DNA of 64,000 nucleotides from Bettongia penicillata ogilbyi (lineage: Eukaryota; Chordata; Mammalia; Diprotodontia; Potoroidae), in contig JAJHZJ010000756.1 in NCBI GenBank assembly GCA_023548195.1, positions 1,054,001 to 1,118,000 on the forward strand. Reading direction: 5' to 3'. Below are positions 24,005 through 33,949 of this stretch, piece by piece (the stretch's first letter is position 1; the number at the start of each line of letters is the position of its first letter). The notes beneath the pieces were generated by a model. That model was not told the origin of the DNA and did not search any database. It saw only the letters and a list, made by a program, of their open reading frames with translations. The position numbers and the translations under genes were made by a program.

Positions 24005-24255
24005 ATTGTAATGCCTAGGCAGGTGGCAGTGGTGGCAGTAGCAGTGGTGGCAGTGGTGGCAGTAGCAGCAGCGGCAGCAGCTCTGGGAGCAGCTCCAGCA
24101 ACAATGGGTTCTGTGCTAACGGGGCCAGTGGCCTGTATGCTGACCCCACTAACAAGAATGCCTACTACAACTGTGTGAACGATATCACCTACCAGGAACA
24201 CTGCCAGGCAGGTCTTGTCTTTGATACTCAATGCTCCTGTTGCAACAGGTCATGA
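24005..24255 (+). pseudogene. CHIA exon 11: Ser/Gly linker and CBM14, stranded behind two stops
   Basis: The acceptor TTCCCAG is intact. In the expected frame the exon opens with a TAG at 24016-24018 (human reads APAQ here). It then runs open for 78 codons to TGA 24253-24255: a Ser/Gly linker (24019-24105) followed by a chitin-binding domain with all six cysteines (FC, NC, HC, QC, SCC). The aromatic CCNW end has become CCNR. Apart from the two upstream TAGs the domain is undamaged, so the loss is probably recent or bypassed in a way not visible here. It is transcribed sequence if CHIA is expressed, and then acts as 3' UTR. Confidence 0.85.
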
Positions 24256-24299
24256 GCTCACTGAGTCTGAGGTCACCCAAGTAGTCCCTAGAAATGTGC

Positions 24300-24305
24300 A
24301 ATAAA
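24300..24305 (+). terminator. Poly(A) signal of CHIA
   Basis: AATAAA lies 45 bases after the old stop codon and is followed by a GT-rich stretch (24317-24335, GTGTTCTGTGGTGTCCC), as expected for a cleavage site near 24320. Confidence 0.8.
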
Positions 24306-24724
24306 ATGGTGAAAGTCAGTGTTCTGTGGTGTCCCTTTCTTTGTCAAGCCCTCCCTGGCTCTGGGGCTCAACAGCACCATCCCACCAGAAGCTCTTAGAA
24401 CAGGAAGGGATCTCACATGTCATCAAGGCCAACTTCTTGCAATGACCATGGCACAAAGACTGGACAGTCGGCTTCCTATAATTAGTGCCCTGAAGACCAC
24501 TGGCTTCTACTCTGGCTTTCTATTGCTGATGGTAGACAAAGGAATAAACCCAAAAGTGCCTACTTGGGGAAAAGTCAGGGTAGCTCAATCTGAAGCCAGT
24601 TCTCATCAGCACTCAACATTCCTAGCAGCCTGTTCAGTCTAGACATACCCTGCTTCCTGAACTCTATCCACAAATAGAAGTTGACTAACATCAGATTTTT
24701 ACAGCATTGTGGTTGTGTGTGTAC

Positions 24725-25030
24725 GTCCTTTGTTGCTGAAGACCATGAGATCATAGAAATGATGACATGATTTGCACTTGACTTTTCTTTGAGTGAGGGA
24801 GTGTTCTGTAGGTCACCAGCCTCACTTCTCCAAAGTCATCTGAATCCAGTCACCAGATATTCATCAAGATGACTGGACATGACCCAGGATAAGCAAGTTG
24901 GGTTTAAGTGACTTGCCCAGGGATACACAGCTAGTACGTATCTCAAGCCAGATTTGAACTCAGGAGGATGAGTCTTTCTGACTCCAGGTCAGGCACTCTA
25001 TCCACTGCATCACTGAGCTGCCCGTGAAGG
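24725..25030 (+). repeat. Marsupial SINE downstream of CHIA
   Basis: GTCCTTTGTTGCTGAAGACC, then GACTTGCCCAGGGATACACA and GATGAGTCTTTCTGACTCCA, ending ATCACTGAGCTGCCC. Same family as the pair at 20620 and 21210. Confidence 0.65.
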
Positions 25031-25860
25031 AATCTTATTCCACCACTACCCCTGGAAGGAATCTTATTTCATTTTTGCAAAATTCTAATTATTAGAAAGT
25101 CTTTACTAACATCAAACCAAAATCTCCCTTACTGCAACTTCTATTTGCTTGAAGTTCTGCCTTCTGGAACCAAGCAAAACTAATCTAATCCTTCTTCCAT
25201 AGAATAGCCCTTTAATACTAATCTGTCATTTGCTGCTATTCTTTGCACAAGTCTACACACTAAACAGCCCCAGCTCCTTCAACCAGGGTTCATATGGCAG
25301 CTAGGTGACACAGTGACACAGACCACTGGGCTTAGAGTAAGGAAGACCTGAGATCAAATATGACCTCAGATACTGTGTGACCCTGGATACTTTGTTTACC
25401 TTTGTTTCCTTAACTGTAAAATGGGCTGTAAAATAATTGACCTACCTCACAGGGTTGTTGATGATAAAAGGAGATTATACTTATATAGTACATAGCACTT
25501 CTTGAAGACCTCCTATGAAGAGGATCTCCCTTGTCTGCTAAGGCAGCCTATCCCCCCTTCTAATTGTTAGGAAATTTTTCTTGATATCAGACCTAAAACT
25601 GCCTTTCTACACCTTCCACCTGCTACTTCTATTTTTCCATCAAGTCTATGCCGTCTGCCCCACTATTGCCTTTCAAATATGTGAACACAGCTATCTTGTC
25701 TTCTATTTATGTTCACTTTTCCAAATTAAATGTTTCCAGTTCTTTCAGTCAATCTTCATGTAGCATGAACTCAAGGCCTTTTACCTTTTTGAGGCCTCCC
25801 TTCCTAAAATTCCATGCCCAGAACCAAACACAATATACTAGATGCTAATCTGACCAGGGA
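25030..25860 (+). repeat. CR1/L3-type LINE 3' fragment split by a SINE
   Basis: AGTCTTTACTAACATCAAAC, TTGAAGTTCTGCCTTCTGGA and GCCCAGAACCAAACACAATA with CTAATCTGACCAGGGAAGAG follow the CR1/L3 3' order. A MIR/RTE-type SINE (about 25290-25510) interrupts it. Confidence 0.55.
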
Positions 25861-25864
25861 AGAG

Positions 25865-27160
25865 TACTGAGAAATTAATCACTTTCTTATTGCTTGACCA
25901 AGCCAGGTCCAGTGTGAACATCACTTTCCACCACATTCCACTCAGAAAAGGTCATCTCTTCTTTGTTTTTTTTTTTACATTTAAAATATATATTTTATTT
26001 TTCTAATTACATGTAAAAGCAATTTTTAACATTTATTTTAAAATTTTAAGTTCTAAATTCTCTCCTTGCCTCATATAGAAGGCAGGAAATTTGTTCTTGT
26101 TGATTTGGATAATTATAAAGTCCTTTGTCCAATGTGTTCCATATTTGAAATGACAGTGATCACATATATAGCACATTAAAATTTCCAATGCACTTTACAA
26201 ATATTATCTCATATTATCCTCACATCAACTCTATAAGGTAGTGCTGGTATTATGGCCATTTTACAGATGAGAAAACTGAGACAAATAGAGGTTAAATGAC
26301 TCACCCAAAGCCATGCAACTAGAAAGTGTCTGAAGCTGGATTCGAGTTCAGGCCTTCCTGACTCCAAGTTCAACACTCCATCCAATCTCTCAGGAGTTTT
26401 CTATTTCTTACAGTCTATGCAATAGGGATTAGCCCTGAGATTTCTTTCACCCGGAACTCTGGGTGAGAACAATCTGCCAAGGACATCCCCATGCCTACCC
26501 CTAAAGACTTAGAACTACAAGTTATAGTCTCATCATTTCTGAAGGCACGGAGAGTTTAAATGACTTGTCTGGGGTCACAGACTTCCTGGCTTCAAGAGCA
26601 CCTGTCCATCCACTGCAGCATATTGCCACTCATTGATTCTAAGGTTCTCTGAATCTGAGAACACCAGGCTTTGTGAACAATAAACTGAAGACAAAACTGA
26701 AATACGCACACAAAGGGAGGTTGTTGCCAAAATCATAGTGGAGCCTATTGCAGTTATTCTGATACAGATTTAATTAGAGCAGTTAATTAGCTTGTTCTAC
26801 ATGATAATTAGCAGGAGTGACACAAAATTTCTATAATTACTATGACTAAGCATCCACCAACCCCCCCCTCCCCTCAACTCTCCTAGCTGACTTATAGGAA
26901 GGTTGGACGAGCTGGCCAGAACTCTTCTCCCTCATCACATTCTAAGATCCCGGATCTCATCATGAGAGATGCTCAAGACTTGATTATCATCTAGACAACA
27001 TAGGGAACCAAAAACTCCAGAGCTGCTGGCCCAAGGACATAGCTAGTAAGTGACTTAGTAGAGCCAGGATGATAACATCCCAAGCCCTCATCTGTTGTAC
27101 TTTCCATAGTAGCACACCCCTTGGTGGTCAAGGGCTAAGCTGGTTTTATCTTAGAAGAGG
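25865..27160. other. Intergenic stretch with an old SINE
   Basis: Apart from a MIR-type copy (about 26160-26395, with AAAGTGTCTGAAGCTGG and CAGGCCTTCCTGACTCC) I see nothing recognisable. No splice-flanked chitinase exon was found on the + strand. Confidence 0.5.
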
Positions 27161-27164
27161 CACT

Positions 27165-27425
27165 GAAGTGATTCAGTGGATAGACCTCGAGGTCTGGAAA
27201 CAAGAAGACCTAAATTCATATGTGACCTCAGCCACTTACTAGCCATGCCACCTCAGGCAAGTCATTTACCTTTGTTTGCCTCAATGTCCTTGGCTGTAAA
27301 ATGAGAATAATAATGGCACCTACTTCCCAGGATTCTTATTATGACTAAATGAGATAATATTTGTAAAACACTTGGCACAGTGCCAACACATAGGAAGTAT
27401 TTAATAAATGCTTGTTTCTTTCCTT
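27165..27425 (+). repeat. Marsupial SINE
   Basis: AAGTGATTCAGTGGATAGAC, CCTCAGGCAAGTCATTTACC and AAAATGAGAATAATAATGGC, then a TAAATGCTTGTTTC end. Confidence 0.7.
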
Positions 27426-27647
27426 CTGTACTTTGGGGAAGGTTTGACAAACATTTAAACCAAAGTATCTGCAGGACCTAGTAGTCCTTGCTCCCACTAC
27501 CTTGGGCCAGATAGACATATCTGGATGGAGTCCCAGAATATTGGTAAATATTTCCCAGACAATTGAGAAATGGGAATCCCAATCTATCAGTGAGGTTTTA
27601 TTAAGCACTTTTTGTCAAGCATTGTGTCAGATGCTGGAGGTAAGAAA

Positions 27648-27650
27648 TAG

Positions 27651-27694
<44 letters not shown>

Positions 27695-27700
27695 CTATGT
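27648..27700. repeat. (TCTA)n microsatellite
   Basis: About twelve uninterrupted TCTA units followed by degenerate units, directly before a SINE. Confidence 0.95.
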
Positions 27701-27719
27701 ATCTCTTTATATCCATCCA

Positions 27720-28010
27720 TTTGGCATCTAGGTGGCACAGTGGATAGAGCACCCGGTATGGAGGCAGGAAGACACCTCACTAAGTTCAAATCTGGTCTCA
27801 GAAAGTGTGACAATGGGCAAGCCATTTAATCCTGTTTGCCTCAATTTCTTCACCTATAAAATGAGCTGGAGAAGGAAGTGGCAAACAACTCTAGTATTTT
27901 GCTAAGAAAATGCCAAATGGGGTCACCAAATTGCAGGAAGGGAGATTTTGGTTTGATGCAAGAACACAAGTGAGTGAAAATCAACCAAACAACAAAGCTA
28001 AACAATAAAA
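27720..28010 (+). repeat. RTE-derived marsupial SINE
   Basis: CTAGGTGGCACAGTGGATAG at the head, GACAATGGGCAAGCCATTTA in the middle and GCCAAATGGGGTCACCAAAT toward the tail. Confidence 0.85.
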
Positions 28011-29867
28011 ACACAAGGGCTAATGAATTTCCCCTCACTGGAGGTCTTTAAGTATTGAACAACTTCTGGATGGAAGTAGAAAGGATTTTCATTGTTCTTC
28101 AGGTACAGGTAAGATTAAACAGTTTCTTGTGTCCCATCTAACTCTGCAGTGCTGTGAAAAATCTGGTATTACTTAATTTCTATTTGTGGATAGGGATCAG
28201 ATAAAAAAAAGAGGTAATTTGAAAATTGTTAAATATTTAATGAGGTATACTTAATTATTAACAGGCAATAATAATAGTGATAATAATAAAGATATTTATT
28301 GTAACAGTAATATTTTTTAAAATCTTACTTATTTTGAAAGCATAAAGTTGGTTTAAATATTTAGCTTCAAGCATGTTAATGATGAGATGAACAATTTTCT
28401 GGGCAAAGTAATTTGGAAGTGCATTCACCTATATTGACAATGGGTTTGTTTCAAATTTTAAATACAAATATTGTTTTCAGAATTGTTATATTTCTAAATT
28501 TTCTCATATTGTGTAACTTGTTAGACAATTATATCAGCTACACTGCTGGAAAAGCAATTCCTCCTATAATCTTTCTGCGTGTGAGATAAGAAGGTCTGGT
28601 AAACTTTATTATTGTGATAAGGCTACTGTAACTGGTATGTTCTTCTTGGCTTATAAAAACTAAATCACCTCCCCCTTACAAAGCCCTTCTTGATTACAGG
28701 GAGGTGATAACTAGGAATTTTGTGATAACTAAGAATTTAATGTGTTATAACACTTTAGGGATTTAGTTATGTTATATAAAGACATTTTGTATCAACTTAG
28801 TCTTCATAAATTCCAATTTTAAAGATTTCGTTTGCTTTAAGTTTGAAAAGAGACAGTTATCATTTTAGAGATTTCTGACTTTATCTAATTTATTTCATTA
28901 AAGTTTAGTAACTCCTTTTAACATTAGAATAAATTTTAGAAATTAGAATAAATTTCCTTTTAACAGAATAAATTTTAAACTGTTTTAAGAAAGGGAAATT
29001 CTAGTAGGAAGAAAGGTTTTGTGAAAATCTTCTGTGTGATTTTCAGAAGGCCTACCAAATTTCCTTTTGTAAGCTAATGTCTTCCTTAATTACTGTGGTT
29101 AGAAGATGGCAGATTAGAAAGACACACTTACACAGGGTCCTCCCCACAGCCCATAAAATACCTGTAGAGAGGGACTCTCAACAAATTTTGGAGCAGCAGA
29201 AGTGGAGAACAACAGAGTGGAAGAGATTTCCAGCCCATGGTGACCTGAAAGGCCCATGGAAACATCTGTTGTGCTGGAGGCAGGGCCGATCGCAGAGCCC
29301 AGCCCAGCCTTGGCCATGCACCGTGGCATGTTGAGATGAGACTCTGGGAGGAGGACACCTCTCGGGAAGAATCTCCAGTCACAGTACCGGGTCCTCAGAT
29401 CCCTCGGCCCAGAGGTGCCAGTGGTCAGTGATGGAATTTTACCAGGGGCCCAGGAAGGGAGAAGGGCCATCCCACAGCTCCAGCAGCAGGCAGCTGCCAC
29501 AGAGCTAGCACAGCAGCCCATAAGGAAGCTCCATTGTTGGAGCATAAAAACCCCTGGGGACACTGAAGAGCAAAGTCTTACCTCAGCCCTGGGTGGAGGC
29601 CCTGGCTGAGCTGGTCTTTGTCTCAAACTGAGTGGTGGCCCTGCCCATCCAGCTCATGTGAAAAATCAGCCCCCAGTGCTGGCTTGGTGGAACTGGAGGC
29701 CAAGTGGCTGTGGAGAGATATCTGCTACGATTCTGGGCACAAAAATCCCTCTCTGTGTCCAGCCCAGTACACACTTGATCATGCCACCTTGGAGGAACTG
29801 AGATCTCACACATTCTCAGAGTATACCCTGCTCTTGACAAAGGAAGCAAAAGTCAAGTAACTGGTTG

Positions 29868-30972
29868 GGAAACTGGTGAAAAAAGGAAAAAAAATAAGAC
29901 AATAGAAGGTTACTTTCTTGTTGAACAGGTACTTTCTCCCACCTTTTCAGAAGTGGAAGAACAATGCTTACCATCAGGGAAAGACATAGAAGTCAAGGTT
30001 TCTGTATCCCAAACATCCAAAATAAATATTCAATGACCTCAGGCCATGGAAGAGCTCAAAAAGGATTTCGAAAATCAAGTTAGACGGTGGAGGAAAAACT
30101 GGGAAGAGAAATGAGAGAGATGCAAGAAAAGCATGAAAAGCAGGTGAACACCTTGCTAAAGGAGACCCCAAAAAATACTGAAGAAAATAACACCTTTAAA
30201 AATAGGCTAACTCAATTGGCAAAAGAGGTTCAAAAAACTCAATGAGGAGAAGAATGCATTAAAACGCAGAATTAGCCAAATGGAAAAGGAGGTCCAAAGC
30301 CTTACTGAAGAAAGGAGTTCTTTAAAAATTATAATGGAACAGATGGAGGCTAAGGACTTTATGAGAAACCAACAAACCACAAAACAAAACCAAAAGAATG
30401 AAAAAATGGAAGAGAATGTGAAATATCTGACTGGAAAAACAACTGACCTGGAAAATAGATCCAGGAGAGACAATTTAAAATTTATGGGACTACCTGAAAG
30501 CCATGATCAAAAAAAGAGCCTAGACATCATCTTTCATGAAATTATCAAGGAAAACTGCCCTGATACTCTAGAACAAGAGGGCAAAGTAAATACTGAAAGC
30601 ATCCACTGATCACCTCCTCAAAGAGATCCAAAAAGAGAAACCCCTAGGAACATAGTGGCCAAATTCCAGAGTTCCCAGGTCAAGGAGAAAATATTGCAAG
30701 CAGCTAGATAAATACAACTGAAGTACTGTGGAAATACAATCAGGATAACACAAGATCTAGCAGCTTCTACAATAAGGGATAGAAGGGCATGGGATATGAT
30801 ATTCCAGAAGTCAAAGGAACAAGGATTCAAACCAAAAATCACCTACCTAGCAAAACTGAGTATAATACTTCAGGGGAAAAACTGATCTTTCAATGAAATA
30901 GAGGACTTTCAAGCATTCTTGATGAGAAGGCCAGAGCAGAGAAGACAATTTGACCTTGAAACACAAGAATGA
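29868..30972 (+). pseudogene. HAL1 copy 1 ORF1p remnant
   Basis: L1 ORF1 protein is an RNA-binding chaperone with an N-terminal coiled coil, an RRM and a C-terminal domain. The start codon region (near 29871) reads GTG for ATG. The coiled coil is open in 30280-30609, ending at a TGA in the position where copy 3 has CGA. The C-terminal domain follows with more stops. Degraded, not functional. Confidence 0.8.
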
Positions 30973-31109
30973 AAAGAAACATGAAAAGGTAAAGAGCAAT
31001 GAGAAGTCATAAAGGACTTACTAAAGTTGAACTGTTTACATTCCTATATGGAGAGACAATATTTGTAACTCTTGAAACTTTTCAGTACCTGGGTAGTTGG
31101 TGGGATTAC

Positions 31110-31155
31110 ACACACACTCACACACATACACACACACACACACATACATACAGAG
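31110..31155. repeat. (CA)n tract inside HAL1 3' region
   Basis: Impure ACACAC run. The reverse-strand sister copy has a GT-rich tract at the matching place (38780-38840), so the repeat is part of the element. Confidence 0.85.
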
Positions 31156-31200
31156 CACAGAGTGAATTGAATAGGATGGGATCATATCTTAAAAAAGAGA

Positions 31201-32280
31201 ACTGACTCAAATATATAACCACACAAGTCATTCCCCAATTGATAAATGGTCAAAGGATATGAACAAGCAATTTTCAGGGGAAGAAATGAAAGATATCTAT
31301 AATCATATGAAAAAGGGCTCTAAATCACTATTGATTAGAGAGATGCAAATCAAAACAACTCTGAGGTACCACATCACACCTATAAGATTGGCAAACATAA
31401 TAGAAAAAGAAAATGATAAGTGCTGGAGAGGATATGGGAAAGTTGGAACACTAATTCATTGTTGGTGGAGTTGTGAGATCATCCAACTCTTCTGGAGAAT
31501 GGTTTGAAACTATGCCCAAAGGGCTACCAAAATGTGCATACCTTTTGACCCAGAAATATCGCTACTAGGACTGTATCCCCAAGAGATTATAAAAATGGGA
31601 AAGGGTCCCACATGTACAAAAATATTTATAGCAGCACTCTTTATTGTTGCCAAAAACTGGAAGTCAAGGGGATGCCCATCAATTGGGGAATAGCTGAATA
31701 AATTATGGTATATGAATGTAATGGGGTACTATTGCGCCATAAGAAATGATGAACAAGAAGACTTCAGGGAGGCCTGGAAGGATTTATATGACCTGATGCT
31801 GAGCGAAAGGAGCAGAACCAGGAGAACTTTGTGCACAGCAACGACCAGAGTGTGTGAGAGTTTTTTCTGGTAGACTTGGAACTTTGTAATAACACAAGAA
31901 CTTACTGAGAAAAAAAAATCCTAATGTTGGTCTTCTAAGGCAAAATGTCTTCCACACTCAGAGAAACAAATATGGAAGTCATTTGCAGAATGTTGCAGAT
32001 CATGTTTATGTGTGTGTGTGGGGGTTTCAGTATATTATGTTTTGATTTGTTATATGATTTCTTCCATTTATTTTAGTTCGACTACATAGCGTGACTATAG
32101 TGAAAATTTGCTCAATAGGAAAGTATATGTAGAACCTATACAAAATTGTATGCTGTCATGGGGAGGGAGGGGGTAGTGGGAGAAGGTTGAGGAGCATAAA
32201 ATCTTAACTTTAAGGAAATGATTGTAAAACATTAAAAAGAATAAAATAAAATAAAAAAATAAAAAAATAAAAAATGAAAT
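31201..32280 (+). mobile_element. 5'-truncated L1 nested in HAL1 copy 1
   Basis: About 1.08 kb encoding the far C-terminal end of L1 ORF2 (31259-31507 is open, with CKKGS-like [19 protein letters not shown] and [16 protein letters not shown] blocks), then the 3' UTR and an AATAAA-rich tail at 32240-32275. The host HAL1 resumes at ATTAAGTAGTGAGAGAGAAA. The A-rich junction hides the target duplication. Confidence 0.8.
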
Positions 32281-33035
32281 TAAGTAGTGAGAGAGAAATA
32301 TACTGGGAGGAGAAAGGGAGAAGTGGAAGCGGGCAAATTATTTCTCACAAAAGAGTCAAGCAAGAGATTTTCAGTGGAGGGAAAAAGAGGGGAGGTGAGA
32401 GAAAAACATGAAGATTACTCTCATCACATTCAAGTAAAGGAAGGAATAAAATGCATACTCATTTTGATATGAAAACCTATCTTACAATACAGGAAAGTGG
32501 GGGAAAAGGGGATAAGCAGGGTGTGGGAGGGGATGATGGAAGAGAGGGAAGTGGGAGGAGGGAACAATTTGAAGTCAACACTCTTGGGGAGGGAAAGGAT
32601 TCAAAAAGAGAACAGAAGCAATGGGGGGCAGGATACGATGCAGGGAAATATAGTTCGTCTTACACAATACAAGTATTATGGAAGTCATTTGCAAAACTAC
32701 ATAGATATGGCCTATACTGAACTGCTTGCTTCCCAAAGGGAATGGGTGGGGAGGGAGGGATGAAGAGAAGTTGGAAGTCAAAGTTGTAGGACCAACTGTT
32801 GATACTGTTCTTAGTACTAGAAAATAAGAAATCCAGGTAACGAGGTATAGAAAGCTATCTGGCCCTACAGGACAAAAGAGAAAATGGGGACAAGGTAAGG
32901 GAGGGGTATTAGAAGAGAGGGCAGATCGCTGATAGGGGCAATTAGAATACTTGGTGTTTTGGGGTGGGGGGAAGGGAGAAATGGGAAGAAAACTTGGAAC
33001 CCAAAATTTTGTGAAAATGAATGTTAAAAGCTAAA

Positions 33036-33135
33036 TAAATAAATGAATGAATGAATGAATGAATGAATAAATGAATGAATAAAAAATGAATGAATAAATA
33101 AGTGAATAAATGAATGAATAAATAAATAAACATTT
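33036..33135. repeat. (AATG/AAAT)n tail of HAL1 copy 1
   Basis: Tandem GAATGAAT and AAATAAAT units follow the 3' end of the element and probably expanded from its tail. Confidence 0.9.
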
Positions 33136-33265
33136 AAGAAGATTATTAATCCATTCCTTCTCCACCGAAACCGGAGTCTAGGTTTGAACCATTCCTGGAG
33201 ACCTAGGAGGACCACTAGATGCTCTTTTCAGCCTCCTCATCCATGTCCCTTTCTATATCCTTTAG

Positions 33266-33373
33266 GTCCAGTATTTGAAGAACTCAGGATTGGGAGGGGC
33301 CATGATTTGGTCCATTGATTTGGATGACTTTACTGGTGACTTCTGCAAAAAGGGTCCACATCCACTCCTCTAG
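33266..33373 (+). pseudogene. Orphan chitinase exon 10 fragment
   Basis: After an acceptor-like TATCCTTTAG the sequence reads [18 protein letters not shown], then LDDFTGDFC, unmistakably GH18 exon 10. TAG at 33371-33373 interrupts it, and homology continues a little further (AIKRTLE). No exon 9 or 11 partner is visible nearby; a HAL1 ends about 130 bases upstream. It differs from exon 10 of both other genes, so it is probably a relic of a third paralogue. Confidence 0.85.
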
Positions 33374-33684
33374 GCAATCAAGAGGACACTGGAATATGCT
33401 AATAAAGCTATTGGAAGCCAGAAGGAGTAATTGCCCACCAGAGGTACTTAAGTGAAGTGGGAAGGGCTCTGGACTTCGAGTCAGAAGACCTGAATTCAAA
33501 TTCCAGCTTTGTTAAATATATGTTATGTAACTCTGGTGAAGTCACATCCCTCAATTCATTTACTTAAATGAGGGAGTTAGACTCAATACCCTCATAGATC
33601 TTTCTGCATTCTGACATTCTATGATAGTACAAGATTGGAGGGATGATATAGAGATACATTTGGGTATTTGCATTGTTGGGCTTC

Positions 33685-33945
33685 TAGGTGGCTCCATAGA
33701 ACATAGAGTGCCAAACCCGGAGTTGGGAAGACTCATCTTCATCATTTCAAATCTAGCTTCAGACATTTCCTAGCTATATGGCCCTGGGCAAGTCACTTAA
33801 CCCTGTTTGCCTCAGTTTCTTCATCTGTAAAATGAGCTGAAGAATGAAATGGCAAACTGCTCCAGTATCTTTGCCAAGAAAACTCCAAATGGGGTGATGA
33901 AGAATCAGAGATGATTGAAAGCAACTTAACCACAATAACACCATT
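33685..33945 (+). repeat. RTE-derived marsupial SINE
   Basis: CTTCTAGGTGGCTCCATAGA, CCTGGGCAAGTCACTTAACC, CAGTTTCTTCATCTGTAAAA and GAAAACTCCAAATGGGGTGA in the usual order. Confidence 0.85.
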
Positions 33946-33949
33946 TACA

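Larger units (their letters stand above)
29095..33135 (+). mobile_element. HAL1 (half-L1) element with a nested L1 fragment
   Basis: The 5' region starts with AGAAGATGGCAGATTAGAAA and is GC-rich to about 29850. A decayed ORF1 follows to about 30972. Then comes a noncoding 3' part that matches the reverse-strand copy at 37836-40807, ending in an AATG/AAAT tail. No endonuclease or reverse transcriptase lies between ORF1 and the 3' part, which is the HAL1 layout. The stretch 31201-32280 is absent from the sister copy and is a separate insertion. Confidence 0.8.

Noticed and set aside
23995..24231. Antisense open frame rich in Ala/Thr/Val across the CBM14 exon
   Set aside because: It is the complement of the Ser/Gly repeat and of a clearly coding exon on the + strand.
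24319..24642. 107-codon open frame just after the CHIA poly(A) signal
   Set aside because: It starts in the GT-rich downstream element, has no recognisable protein features, no splice partners and no promoter.
32942..33215. Antisense open frames rich in Ile/His/Phe/Ser
   Set aside because: They are translations of the AATG tail of a HAL1 element.
33266..33373. Orphan exon as a functional alternative last exon of CHIA
   Set aside because: It lies 9 kb past the poly(A) signal, duplicates exon 10 instead of extending it, and has a stop.
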